A program made the translations under genes and the position numbers. This document shows positions 1-8,144 of a DNA stretch of 64,000 bases, in pieces. This DNA is from Proteobacteria bacterium 005FR1 (GTDB lineage: Bacteria > Pseudomonadota > Gammaproteobacteria > Pseudomonadales > Cellvibrionaceae). A model generated the notes under the pieces. That model saw only the letters and a program-made list of their open reading frames with translations. It did not search any database and was not told where the DNA came from. Where the stretch lies: positions 1,110,977-1,174,976 of the forward strand of contig WACF01000001.1 in the NCBI GenBank assembly GCA_026192395.1. The letters run 5' to 3'. The number at the start of each line of letters is the position of its first letter. The first letter of the stretch is position 1.

Positions 1-1038
1 TTGAAGAAAATGCGCGAGGAACGCCGTCAGCGCCGCGAGGTACAGGGCAAGGCCAACCTGCAAGTGGAGCAGGCGGAACGCTCTGGAAAGATCGTGGTGG
101 AAGCGCAACACCTGAGCAAGTCCTACGAAGGCAAGGTGGTAGTCCGCGACTTCTCCACCACTCTGATGCGTGGCGACAAGATCGGGGTGATCGGCCCGAA
201 CGGCGCCGGCAAAACCACCCTGCTGAAGATGCTGCTGGGCGAACTGGCGCCGGACTCCGGCAAAGTCAAACTGGGCACCAATCTCAAGTTCGCCTACTTT
301 GATCAGCTGCGCAGTCAGCTCGACCCGGAAGCCACGGTAATAGACAACATCGCGGAAGGCCGTGAATTCATTACCATCAATGGCAAGGAACGCCACGTCA
401 TCAGTTATCTGCAAGACTTTCTCTTTGCGCCGGACCGCACGCGCCAACCTGTGAAGTCATTATCAGGCGGCGAACAGAACCGTCTGATTCTCGCCCACCT
501 GTTCAGCAAGCCCGCCAATGTCCTGGTCCTCGACGAACCCACCAACGATCTGGATCTCGAGACCCTGGAGCTGCTGGAGGAAATTCTCGTGAACTTCGCC
601 GGCACCCTGCTGCTGGTGAGTCACGACCGGGCCTTCATCGATAACGTGGTGACCAGCACTTTCGTTTTTGAAGGCGACGGGGTGGTGCACGAATACGTCG
701 GCGGCTATGAAGACTGGCTGCGTCAGCGCCCGTCGACCGGGAGCGGCGTCAAGAAAGCCGACGCGGGGAAGAAAGAATCGGCGAAAGCCACAGAGTCAAA
801 AGAGCCCGCCAAGGCCGCGACGAAAAAACTTTCCTACAAGCTGCAGCGCGAACTGGAACAGTTGCCGGGCGAGATCGAGCGAACGGAAAACGCGGTTGCG
901 GCGCTGGAAGCCAAGATCAGCGATCCGGGCTTTTACGAACAGGACCAGGCGCAAATGGATGCGGCATTCAAGGAACTGGCGCAGCTGCAAAGCGAGTTGG
1001 AAACGCTTTATGAGCGCTGGTCGGAGCTGGAGGGGTAA
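1..1038 (+). CDS. uup: ABC-F family ATPase Uup, C-terminal half (5' end outside window)
   Basis: Soluble ABC-F ATPase with no membrane domain; the Uup family acts on ribosomes/DNA and affects precise transposon excision. The second ABC domain is complete: Walker A GPNGAGKT at residues 65-72 of the visible part, signature LSGGEQNR, Walker B ending in DEPTNDLD, and a VSHDR H-loop. A Lys/Ala-rich linker leads into a C-terminal coiled coil (about 280-345) typical of Uup. The first ABC domain must lie upstream of the window, so the TTG at base 1 is not the true start. Linker sequence and C-terminal coiled coil favour Uup over EttA or YheS. Confidence 0.94.
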   Translation: MKKMREERRQRREVQGKANLQVEQAERSGKIVVEAQHLSKSYEGKVVVRDFSTTLMRGDKIGVIGPNGAGKTTLLKMLLGELAPDSGKVKLGTNLKFAYFDQLRSQLDPEATVIDNIAEGREFITINGKERHVISYLQDFLFAPDRTRQPVKSLSGGEQNRLILAHLFSKPANVLVLDEPTNDLDLETLELLEEILVNFAGTLLLVSHDRAFIDNVVTSTFVFEGDGVVHEYVGGYEDWLRQRPSTGSGVKKADAGKKESAKATESKEPAKAATKKLSYKLQRELEQLPGEIERTENAVAALEAKISDPGFYEQDQAQMDAAFKELAQLQSELETLYERWSELEG

Positions 1039-1191
1039 ACGATTGTGGCGGCGGCCCGAGCAGCCCGGAAATCACGCAGCCCAAAGTCCAAGGAAGCCAG
1101 ACTCTGGAGTTCCGATAGCGGGGGCCCAGGCCACGACTAAAGCCACCATCGGGGCAAACGATGCAGGCGACGCCAGAAAATAGCGGCAAAA

Positions 1192-1359
1192 TCAACGCCG
1201 TCTGCGTCGCCGCACTTCGATGGTCTTGGCCATCTGCAGATGGCGCGCTTCGATGCGCCTGCTTTGATTCACAAGACCCCGCACCGCATGAACGATATAA
1301 AGCGTACTCAGCACGACCACAGTGATCATGGCCGACAGTATCAATAGGTCTGTGCTCAT
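1192..1359 (-). CDS. Small single-pass membrane protein, 55 aa
   Basis: Short gene at the end of the yidD/TM2 operon. It begins at tandem ATG codons; the second (MSTDLL) lies about five bases after a GGAGG ribosome-binding site. The first ATG overlaps the TGA of the TM2 gene (ATGA). The protein has one hydrophobic segment (about residues 4-22) and then a strongly basic tail ending in RRRRRR, predicting N-out/C-in topology by the positive-inside rule. No family recognised. The strong RBS, stop/start overlap and sensible topology support a real gene; function is unknown. Confidence 0.62.
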   Translation of the reverse strand: MSTDLLILSAMITVVVLSTLYIVHAVRGLVNQSRRIEARHLQMAKTIEVRRRRRR

Positions 1360-1769
1360 CATCTCCTCCCTGAGTGATGCCTTGCAGCCTCTACTCCATG
1401 CTGCTTCAGCAAATCCCGCGTAAGACGGTTATTCCAGTCCTGAACAATCACTTGGGCCCGAAACAAGGCCCAGAGTTCGATGGCCGATATTACGAGGATG
1501 AGGAGAATACCCGGAAGATACTGCTGAAGAAAAAGCAGAGACACGCCAATGATGAAAACAGCCAGATCAATGGCGCCCCACCACCACCTGCCCAAATAGA
1601 AGTGATGAAGGCCGGCAAGGAAAAACCAGTTCAGCGCCGCATAGGTATCCGGATCTTTTAAACGGCGACTGAGTGCGCGATAGAAATCCTTTCGTTGCGG
1701 CGCCGGAAGCTGAGCCGCCAGCTCGCTCAGGCGCTCATCTTCGGCCTCCACCGCTTCCCTATTCAGCAC
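1359..1769 (-). CDS. TM2-domain-like membrane protein
   Basis: 136-aa protein with a soluble N-terminal part (about 1-55, acidic then basic) and two or three hydrophobic segments. The first has the TM2 pattern NWFFLAGLHHFYLGRWWWG, in which G-x-H-x-F-Y-L-G is the family hallmark; the second is a long Leu/Ile-rich segment. The GTG at 1769 was chosen because it gives the TM2-like protein without a spurious Ala-rich extension and is preceded by a G-rich RBS. It overlaps the 3' end of yidD by 11 bp. The role of TM2 proteins is not settled. Confidence 0.78.
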   Translation of the reverse strand: MLNREAVEAEDERLSELAAQLPAPQRKDFYRALSRRLKDPDTYAALNWFFLAGLHHFYLGRWWWGAIDLAVFIIGVSLLFLQQYLPGILLILVISAIELWALFRAQVIVQDWNNRLTRDLLKQHGVEAARHHSGRR

Positions 1770-2031
1770 CGTGCCTCTCCCCCCGATCTTGGGGCAGTTC
1801 ATCCGGAACCGGCTCGAGACACTTGCAGAAGCTGTCGCGCCGATTGCAGCGCCGCAGGCGATCCCGGGTGAGTCGCAGGCCAGCGGCAAGCCCGAAACGG
1901 CGAATCGCGCCTTCTGCATAGGCGGAGCACGTCGGTTGGAAATTGCAGTCGATGCCGAACCAGCGATCCCCGCCGCCGCTACGGCGATACGCCGCAATCA
2001 TTTTCAGCGCAAGGCTCTGAAGCGGCTTCAC
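1759..2031 (-). CDS. yidD: Membrane protein insertion efficiency factor YidD
   Basis: 90-aa YidD (DUF37) protein, a small membrane-associated factor that helps YidC insert inner-membrane proteins. The diagnostic cysteine motif is present as CNFQPTCSAYAEGAIRRFG, followed by a basic stretch with R-x-R-R-C. The tail carries two further Cys (CKC), which is unusual. Start is GTG at 2031. yidD normally sits between rnpA and yidC; here it is detached from that locus and lies in an operon with a DUF4177 protein (13-bp gap) and a TM2 protein, so it may be a second or relocated copy. Confidence 0.85.
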   Translation of the reverse strand: MKPLQSLALKMIAAYRRSGGGDRWFGIDCNFQPTCSAYAEGAIRRFGLAAGLRLTRDRLRRCNRRDSFCKCLEPVPDELPQDRGERHGAE

Positions 2032-2044
2032 GCGCTGTTGTCCA

Positions 2045-2263
2045 CTAGCGTCCGAGGGTCACGATCATCGCTTCCCGGTCCCAGAACAGCCAAAAGCGCT
2101 TCTGCTCAAGGACCTGGAAAACCACCTGCCAGCCATCGGCGGCATAGGCGTTCAGTTCCGCTTCGATCTTTTTCATCGGCAGACCGGAAGCGCCCAGCAG
2201 AATAGTGCCGCACCCCCCTTCCGCAATGTGCACGACTTTGTATTCACGAAAACGCTCTGGCAT
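2045..2263 (-). CDS. DUF4177 family protein, 72 aa
   Basis: Small soluble protein matching the DUF4177 pattern: an opening beta-strand YKVVHI, a helix with IEAELNAYAADGWQVV (the conserved E-x-x-L-N-x-x-x-x-x-G-W) and a closing strand before the C-terminus. No catalytic residues are evident and the family has no known biochemical role. ATG at 2263 is preceded by GGAGATCGCC, a good ribosome-binding site. It lies 10 bp after the GFA-GrpB gene and 13 bp before yidD, so it is almost certainly cotranscribed with both. Confidence 0.8.
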   Translation of the reverse strand: MPERFREYKVVHIAEGGCGTILLGASGLPMKKIEAELNAYAADGWQVVFQVLEQKRFWLFWDREAMIVTLGR

Positions 2264-2273
2264 GGCGATCTCC

Positions 2274-3155
2274 TCACGATTGGTTGGAAAGAATCTCTTC
2301 GACGAAGGCGGCCTTGGCCGCGCGATATTCGTCCATGCTGCCCGATTGGTGTTGTAGCTTCAAATCGTTGTAGCGCTGCGCGAGACCGGGGGAAGCCCGA
2401 AGTGCATCGCGGAATTCTACGAAACCAATCTTGTTTCCGTCTGCGCAAAGCTGCACACCATAAGCGCTACCCCGGTGCTCGCCGGAAAAACTGACAAACT
2501 GCTTTTCCGGTGCCATCTCCGCGTTGTAGGTAAAACATTCCCGGAGCGCCCTATGAGCATCGTCAAATTCCGCACTGAGAACTTCAACCATCACGTCCAC
2601 GTCGCCCTTGGTGTAAAGACCGGGAACAGCGGAACTGCCCACATGTTCGATCCGGGCTGAGGGCAGCAGACGATGGATTGTCTGAGACAACCATTTGACT
2701 GTCTGATCAACGCTTTTTGTGATTTCATTTCCATGAACAAGCGCCGGAGCTTTGGCGTCCGCCGGCAGAGGCTTTTCCCAATAACGTGCGACGTCTTCGC
2801 CGTAATTGAGCCAGGGCAGGTCGTGCGAAACCCAGATATGGCCTTTGATCTCCACTCCCGGATCATCATCCATTGTCGCAACCCTCACGATCACATAGGG
2901 CTTGTCCTCCCATTCCGCCACCAGATGGCTGCCGCACTGCCGACAGAACCAGCGCTTCTTTCCGGGCGACGACTCGAACGCGCCCAGGTGTTCCTCGCCT
3001 TTAAGCCATCGGAATCCCGCACGGTCGGCACCCGCCGTTGCATTGAAGGGGGCGGCGTGGGCTTTGCGGCACTTTTCGCAATGGCAGAAGTAAACCGGGC
3101 CGGCCAGTGATTCCACGCTGTACTCGACGGCCTGACAGAGGCAGCTTCCTTTCAT
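2274..3155 (-). CDS. GFA-domain / GrpB-domain fusion protein
   Basis: 293-aa protein joining two families. Residues 1-130 are a GFA (CENP-V/glutathione-dependent formaldehyde-activating) zinc domain with Cys at 5, 7, 24, 26, 29, 71 and 74 (CHCEKC and CRQC clusters). Residues about 145-293 match GrpB/UPF0157, a nucleotidyltransferase-fold family, with HVGSSAVPGL at 171-180 and acidic D185/D187 in place of the usual strand acids. The start has AGGAAAACCAA before the ATG. GFA domains bind zinc and thiol adducts; GrpB proteins have been linked to coenzyme A or nucleotide metabolism, but the fused function is unknown. First gene of the minus-strand operon running to 1192. Confidence 0.85.
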   Translation of the reverse strand: MKGSCLCQAVEYSVESLAGPVYFCHCEKCRKAHAAPFNATAGADRAGFRWLKGEEHLGAFESSPGKKRWFCRQCGSHLVAEWEDKPYVIVRVATMDDDPGVEIKGHIWVSHDLPWLNYGEDVARYWEKPLPADAKAPALVHGNEITKSVDQTVKWLSQTIHRLLPSARIEHVGSSAVPGLYTKGDVDVMVEVLSAEFDDAHRALRECFTYNAEMAPEKQFVSFSGEHRGSAYGVQLCADGNKIGFVEFRDALRASPGLAQRYNDLKLQHQSGSMDEYRAAKAAFVEEILSNQS

Positions 3156-3195
3156 TTGGTTTTCCTCGTTTTTATTGAAGGGCTATCAGAGAACG

Positions 3196-4032
3196 CTAGT
3201 CCTTTGATCGAAGCGGTACCAGCTCCTTGGATTGCCGAAGAATCACGGACACCCCCAGCCCAAGGGTAAAAAAGTGCTTCGTCTCGACCAGCGGGCTTTC
3301 CTCGAAAGTCGCGCCGCTCAGGTTGTCATAACGCAGATAACCACCGTACCAGAGATTCCCTTCACGGCGGGTCATGCTGAAATTGAAATAGCTTCCGCTG
3401 AAACCGCTGTCGGCGCTGTATACGGGACGCTCACTGTTCGCGTACTGAGAGCCAACGCTGTAGTAATAATCGTGATAGTCCTCGGAGCCATAAAGAAAGC
3501 CGAGGTCGAGACTGCCTTCCCAGCCCTTCCAGTCCAGGTCTTCGTAAGTCAGCTGAGGATTGGCGAGATAGCCGATGTGATCGATTTCGAATCCGTCGAA
3601 GTCGAAACCGTACACCGCCCGAACCGGAAGACGCAGTGACCAGCCTTCGTTGAAGTCACTGCCGGTCAGGTTGAAATTGAGCGAGGGACCGATTTCCGCG
3701 CTCGGATGCAGTTCAGGCATACCACGGCGCAGCGCGTTATCCTCGCTGTCGCCATTGAGGGATCCCGCGAGGCTCACGTCCAGTTCGACCCGTTCGCTGT
3801 TGAAAAAAAGCCCACGGATTCCGTCGTCGTCAGCTTGCAGGAACTCCCCCCGATAGATGGTGAAGGGAATAGGTACAACACTGGTCTGGTAGTGCTCCGA
3901 ACCCCGGTAATCGGCCAGCGTCTGCGAACCAAGGCCGGCGCCCAGTTCCCACTTGGGCTTCTCTTCGGCCAAGGCCGACGTTGCACAAAGACCTGCCAGA
4001 ACCAGAACTGCTTTGATGTCCACGTATTTCAC
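3196..4032 (-). CDS. MipA/OmpV family outer-membrane protein
   Basis: 278-aa outer-membrane beta-barrel of the MipA/OmpV family. An N-terminal signal peptide (hydrophobic stretch ending SALAEE, cleavage after about residue 22) leads into the family-typical opening with WELGAGLGSQTLADYRGS. Alternating amphipathic strands run throughout, and the tail has the end-of-barrel pattern HFFTLGLGVSVI. MipA scaffolds murein hydrolases in E. coli, while OmpV relatives act as porins; which applies is not shown. GTG start at 4032 with a weak upstream RBS. It is 40 bp from the GFA-GrpB gene, so cotranscription is possible. Confidence 0.85.
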   Translation of the reverse strand: MKYVDIKAVLVLAGLCATSALAEEKPKWELGAGLGSQTLADYRGSEHYQTSVVPIPFTIYRGEFLQADDDGIRGLFFNSERVELDVSLAGSLNGDSEDNALRRGMPELHPSAEIGPSLNFNLTGSDFNEGWSLRLPVRAVYGFDFDGFEIDHIGYLANPQLTYEDLDWKGWEGSLDLGFLYGSEDYHDYYYSVGSQYANSERPVYSADSGFSGSYFNFSMTRREGNLWYGGYLRYDNLSGATFEESPLVETKHFFTLGLGVSVILRQSKELVPLRSKD

Positions 4033-4349
4033 TCAACCACTACCCCGAAGCCCGATCAATTCATTGATGCCTTTCGGTCGACCCTGCCTGGAAAAGCGTC
4101 GCCCAAATGTCCATCGGCAAATTCGCTCAAGTATACAGGCTGTGGTCGGGATCGCGGGAACCGTTGTGGCTCAGGTACCTGGGGCTAGCAGCGCCCAGCG
4201 GAAGCGGCAGTATGGGCCGGAGATGGCATGAGTCTCCGTGAGCGACTCACGTGAGGATTTCAAACATAGCTTGTTGCGGCGCGCGGACTCAGCCCGTTGG
4301 GCCCGCCTCCGCGGGATTCAGCTGGGCCGCATGTCGGGACCCACCCCGT
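4033..4349. other. Intergenic, no gene seen
   Basis: 317 bp between the MipA/OmpV start and the end of the next minus-strand gene. It contains a small GTGAG-CGA-CTCAC hairpin near 4240 and a CCCGC/GCGGG hairpin near 4305-4318 that could help end transcription of the downstream-facing gene at 4350, but no T-run follows. It should hold the mipA-like promoter; no convincing -35/-10 pair was found. Confidence 0.4.
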
Positions 4350-4571
4350 TCAGAAAGGCAGCGGCAGCACGCGCAAGACAATCAGCAGAGCGGCGATGAG
4401 CCCCATGCCCAGCATGCGACGCCGGTACTGACCGGGTTGCCGCCGCCGATAAGCCCAGCCCGTGGTTGTAATCACTCGCTTTGCGACGATACAGTACACC
4501 AGGAACCCGACGAAAAGCGTCAGTGCGATGTCGTACATCAACACCAGAAAGACCGCCAAAGCTTCTCCCAT
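4350..4571 (-). CDS. Small two-helix membrane protein, 73 aa
   Basis: Start placed at the ATG at 4571 because it follows a near-perfect AGGAGGTGATCGAC ribosome-binding site; a longer in-frame extension exists but lacks one. The product has two hydrophobic segments (about residues 2-28 and 50-70), the first containing Asp and Tyr, joined by a basic loop (RRRQPGQYRRR) expected to face the cytoplasm. No family recognised. It stands alone downstream of the aldolase gene (138-bp gap). Confidence 0.68.
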   Translation of the reverse strand: MGEALAVFLVLMYDIALTLFVGFLVYCIVAKRVITTTGWAYRRRQPGQYRRRMLGMGLIAALLIVLRVLPLPF

Positions 4572-4709
4572 GTCGATCACCTCCTGTAAACCGCACATTC
4601 TGCCCAGCTTCAGGCCAATCGCGCGTTTATATGGTCGTGACGATTGGACATTTTTCCGCCCCGAGTGCTCCCTCAAGGAAAGGGAAGACATTGCCGGATA
4701 CCGTGGTTC

Positions 4710-5762
4710 TCAGGAATGGAGCAGCTTCGAGAAATCTTCCAGCAGTTCGCGCACCGAACAGCGCAACGTCGCCTCGCCCACCGTAAACTCACAGCGACAG
4801 TAGCCTGGCGGAGAGTAATCGGGCCACGCGGACAGATTAAACGCCGGGCTCCTCGCCGCTTTGATTTTGGCGGTCAGATTTTGAGGATCACCGGGCAACA
4901 GAACATGAAACATGTTCGTTTTGACCGGGAGCGGCTGAACTGCAAAGCCCAGCTCGCGGTGCAAGGCCGCGCCGATATTCTGCGCCTTTTCTGCCAGCGG
5001 TCCGAATGAATCGCGGCGATTCTCGAAATTCATTCGCGCCGGAATGGCCAGCATGTACAGCTGAAACAGATTGCCGCCGAAGCGGCGAATCCACACCCGG
5101 GCCTGCTCCACGAAGGTTTTCGAGCCCAGCAACATGGAGCCGGAAGTCGAAGCGAAGCCCTTGTAGAAGGACAGGAAAACCGAATCCGCGCCGGCCACGA
5201 TCTCCCTGGCCAATTGCCCGTAAAAGGGCTCAGTTTCAAAAAGCCGGGCGCCGTCTATGTGGAGGCGAATCTGCTTCTCGCTGCAAAAATTTTTGATCTC
5301 CGACCACGACCGCCAATCCGGCAGGTCGCCGCCAAGATGGCGCATCGGCAGTTCGTAGACGAGACTGGACACCGGCCGGGTGGTGAGGATTTCCAGATCG
5401 CTCACGCCGGGCACTCTGTCTTCCGCCCCGATCAACACCGCTTCCAGAGAAAGCAGCTCTTTGTAGGCATCTTCCTCGTGGCGAATCAGATGGCAGGTTT
5501 CATGACAGGCGAAGCGGTTCAGCTTGCGGTCGTCGGCCCATACCTGAACAGCAACCAACTGCGCCATAACACCGCTGGGCAGAAAAACCGCCGCCTCCAT
5601 TCCCAGCTCGTCGGCGAGCTGTTTCTCGAATTCGTTGAGGAATTTACCTTCGCCGTAGCGATCCACGTCGATCCGACGAGATTCAGCATAGGCAAGCAAG
5701 TCCCGGTACATTTCCGCGATGGGATTGTGGTCGTCACCCTCTTTCATCGGTTCTCTCGTCAT
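4710..5762 (-). CDS. PLP-dependent beta-eliminating lyase, threonine aldolase-like
   Basis: 350-aa fold-type I PLP enzyme of the low-specificity threonine aldolase group, which cleaves threonine or allo-threonine to glycine and acetaldehyde. Visible features: the early YGEGKFLNEFEKQLAD, LPSGVMAQ near 62-69, the cofactor Asp in HIDGAR (168-173), and the Schiff-base lysine K201 in SFYKGFAS. Length fits the family. The first ATG (5762) lacks a clear RBS; the ATG 15 bp further in follows GAGAGAACCG and may be the real start. Nine bp after the sirtuin gene, so cotranscribed. Substrate could be another beta-hydroxy amino acid. Confidence 0.85.
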   Translation of the reverse strand: MTREPMKEGDDHNPIAEMYRDLLAYAESRRIDVDRYGEGKFLNEFEKQLADELGMEAAVFLPSGVMAQLVAVQVWADDRKLNRFACHETCHLIRHEEDAYKELLSLEAVLIGAEDRVPGVSDLEILTTRPVSSLVYELPMRHLGGDLPDWRSWSEIKNFCSEKQIRLHIDGARLFETEPFYGQLAREIVAGADSVFLSFYKGFASTSGSMLLGSKTFVEQARVWIRRFGGNLFQLYMLAIPARMNFENRRDSFGPLAEKAQNIGAALHRELGFAVQPLPVKTNMFHVLLPGDPQNLTAKIKAARSPAFNLSAWPDYSPPGYCRCEFTVGEATLRCSVRELLEDFSKLLHS

Positions 5763-5771
5763 TTTGCAAAA

Positions 5772-6638
5772 CTACAGCAGCGCCAGTGCGCGCTCCAGTG
5801 TCTCACCAATGCGGGCATTCAGCTTCAGATCGAGCATATCGTCCGCACGGGTACGGCCGAGAGTCAGTGCGGCGATTGGCTTGCGCCATTCGCTGGCGTA
5901 GCGGCAAAAGCGAAAGCCTGAGTACACCATCAGCGAAGAGCCAACCACCAGCAGCGCGTCGCTGCCCTGCAAGGCATCCATCGACCGCTGCACCCGGTCC
6001 CTGGGCACGTTATCACCGAAGAAAACCACATCGGGCTTGAGAATCCCGCCGCAACGGGGGCAATCAACAAGGCGAAAATCCTCGAAATTTACCTCCAGGT
6101 CGGCGTCCCCATCCGGTGCCGTATCGGCGCGGTAGCGATGAAAGGATGGATTCAAATCAAAGCAGCGCTCGTGAACCCAATGGCGTTCGCAGCGATGACC
6201 GCAAGTCATACAGATCACCTCATCGGCGCGGCCGTGCAGATCCAGCACCCGCTCACTGCCCGCTCGCTGATGAAGCCGGTCGACGTTCTGAGTCACCAGC
6301 AATTCGCTGTGCTGACGCTGCTCGAGCTCCGTCAGGAGCCGGTGCGCCAGGTTCGGACGCGACTGCTGCATCACCGGCCAGCCCACCAGGCTGCGTCCCC
6401 AATAGCGGCGTCGGGTATCCAGGTTCTCCATGAAGTCGCCGTGCTGAACCGGCGGTTTCCGGGCCCAGGCACCTTCCTCGTCGCGATATGCCGGAATACC
6501 GGAATCGGTGCTCACCCCAGCGCCGGTCAGGATCATCAGGCGCGGATACCGGCGGATGAAGGTCGACAGCGCGTCGGCTGCTTCGTGAATTGGCGTCGGG
6601 GGCGAGGGAATGGTTTGTGTCGAAATGCTGTGCTTCAT
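5772..6638 (-). CDS. Sir2 family NAD-dependent protein deacylase (sirtuin class II-like)
   Basis: 288-aa sirtuin. Motifs in order: GAGVSTDSGIPAYR (39-52) for NAD binding, TQNVDRLHQRAG (116-127), catalytic His135 in LDLHG, zinc ligands C143, C146, C193, C196 (CMTC and CPRC), and VVFFGDN (204-210). An insertion of about 40 residues sits between the zinc Cys pairs. The overall pattern resembles SIRT4-like class II sirtuins rather than CobB. ATG at 6638 chosen; an in-frame GTG at 6668 is an alternative without better RBS. Cotranscribed with the downstream threonine aldolase-like gene. Acyl specificity cannot be read from sequence alone. Confidence 0.9.
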   Translation of the reverse strand: MKHSISTQTIPSPPTPIHEAADALSTFIRRYPRLMILTGAGVSTDSGIPAYRDEEGAWARKPPVQHGDFMENLDTRRRYWGRSLVGWPVMQQSRPNLAHRLLTELEQRQHSELLVTQNVDRLHQRAGSERVLDLHGRADEVICMTCGHRCERHWVHERCFDLNPSFHRYRADTAPDGDADLEVNFEDFRLVDCPRCGGILKPDVVFFGDNVPRDRVQRSMDALQGSDALLVVGSSLMVYSGFRFCRYASEWRKPIAALTLGRTRADDMLDLKLNARIGETLERALALL

Positions 6639-6707
6639 GCTGGACCGAACCTGATGACTGGCGTCCACTTTAATCGACTCAGCGACGCGGGCAAAGCGCT
6701 GTTGGCC

Positions 6708-6844
6708 TCACCAAGCTATGACCCCACCCGGCCCGGAGGTACTCTTGGCCAGGTTCTGCCGCTGCTCGGTGATTGCCAATGGCGAAACCCATTCGAAACT
6801 GTCCTGGGCCAGTGCGCCGACATTGCAAAGAACAAGAGTGTCAT
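6708..6844 (-). pseudogene. Possible frameshifted small secreted protein
   Basis: An ATG at 6844 follows a good GGAGGACAGCTC ribosome-binding site and opens MTLLFFAMSA, a plausible signal-peptide start. A second frame, offset by one base, continues as ALAQDSFEWVSPLAITEQRQ and further to a stop at 6708. Joining the two frames gives a classic A-L-A/Q signal-peptidase site and a 45-aa product. The span is 137 bp, consistent with a single-base loss. No family recognised; it could also be chance in GC-rich DNA. The rest of 6639-6999 shows nothing else. Confidence 0.25.
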
Positions 6845-6999
6845 GAGCTGTCCTCCAATAGCGATTGCTCGGGTGATCTTACCCTTCAGAAATTGGACGA
6901 CGTCGGTTGTTGTACGGATATCGGATCGGAAATGGACCAGCTCTCGCGCGCTTTTTTCTCCTCGGCCTGCGGATCTGAAAATCTCGCATCCCTGCGTTT

Positions 7000-7737
7000 T
7001 CAGATAACCGGCACTTCGAAACAGCGGCCATTCTCCAGACGCTCTCGAACGACCTCGATCCGCCCGCGTCTGTAGAGCACCACGCCCGCACTTTCGCAAT
7101 CGCTCACCACCCGCGCCTGCTGATTGCCCGAATAGTGAACAGCCGCACCGTCTTCGCAGGCGATCCCCAAGCCGCCGCACTGCTCAATCACCCTGACGAA
7201 GGACGCGTGTCGCTGCTCTTCATCCAGGTGTGGGCAAAAGGTTCCTTGTCGCAGGCCAAGTCCTTGGACCCGCTGGTAGCGTGACTTTCCGGTGCGAGAT
7301 GAGGCATAGGAGTTCGAGTGCCCCCATTCGTGCCAACAGATTGCTCCGGCACTGATTCCCGCCAGCACCGTGCCGCGGCGGTGAGCCGCCTTCAGTTGTT
7401 CGTCAACACCGCAGTTGCGCCATTTCTCTAGCATCCGCGGCGTGTACCCGCCACCCACATAGATCAAATCGGCCTGGCTGATCTTCCGCCGAATGCGGTC
7501 CGGGTCCTTGTCCGCGCCCGAGAGCAGCAGGGCTTCCACTTCGCAGCCGAGTACTTGGCCGTAGACCTCGGCGAAGCTCCGGCAGTACTCGGGGTCGTCA
7601 CCACTTGCGGTTGGAATGAATAAGGCCTTGGGCCGTTCTTTGCCGGCCAGCTCAACGATGTAACTATCGATTGCGAACGTGCCTTTGCCACGAGTCTCGC
7701 GATTGATGTCACCGCCCCCGACCGAGACTATATGCAT
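7000..7737 (-). CDS. Peptidase S51 family (dipeptidase E-like)
   Basis: 245-aa serine peptidase of family S51 (PepE/cyanophycinase clan), which removes N-terminal Asp dipeptides or related substrates in the cytoplasm. The nucleophile elbow is clear as GISAGAICW with Ser129; an early GGGD motif, LIYVGGGYT (91-99) and a downstream CPHLDEEQRH supply the expected strands and His. Length is near that of dipeptidase E. Start ATG at 7737. It stands alone, divergent from the barrel gene. No signal peptide. Confidence 0.88.
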   Translation of the reverse strand: MHIVSVGGGDINRETRGKGTFAIDSYIVELAGKERPKALFIPTASGDDPEYCRSFAEVYGQVLGCEVEALLLSGADKDPDRIRRKISQADLIYVGGGYTPRMLEKWRNCGVDEQLKAAHRRGTVLAGISAGAICWHEWGHSNSYASSRTGKSRYQRVQGLGLRQGTFCPHLDEEQRHASFVRVIEQCGGLGIACEDGAAVHYSGNQQARVVSDCESAGVVLYRRGRIEVVRERLENGRCFEVPVI

Positions 7738-7819
7738 GTGCCGGCAAGCAGAACGTTTGCGGTGCCTGATCTCATCTCAGCTCCTTCGCCAAGGCTCGAA
7801 TTCAATGTGCCAGATGCAC

Positions 7820-7857
7820 ACTGTGCGAGATGCATGCCACTGTGCGAGATGCATGCC
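7820..7857. repeat. 19-bp direct repeat, two exact copies
   Basis: Two adjacent identical copies of ACTGTGCGAGATGCATGCC (7820-7838 and 7839-7857). A degenerate partial copy (AATGTGCCAGATGCA) precedes them from 7804. They lie in the 407-bp gap 7738-8144 between divergent genes, where no coding sequence was recognised. Each copy contains the palindrome GCATGC, so a protein-binding array is possible. Confidence 0.75.
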
Positions 7858-8144
7858 AGCCCGCTGCCGATCCGAAAGCGCGATAGGGAGAAAGCTGCGC
7901 AAAACCCTATGCATAGCGGGCCCGTAGCTTGCTTCTTTCGGCAAGCTCGCATGCCGGGCATCTATCCTCACCAGGGAAAACGCTGCAATGCAGCTCCCCT
8001 TCAGTGCCATCATCGGGAAGCGGAGAGAGATCCAAGTCGCCATCGGGAACGTACAAGTGCATAGGAATCCATCGTGTTCCTCCAGCCTGAGACCGACTCT
8101 GCGGGCGTCAGTGTGTTTGCAGCCAATGAGACAAGGAGTTAATC

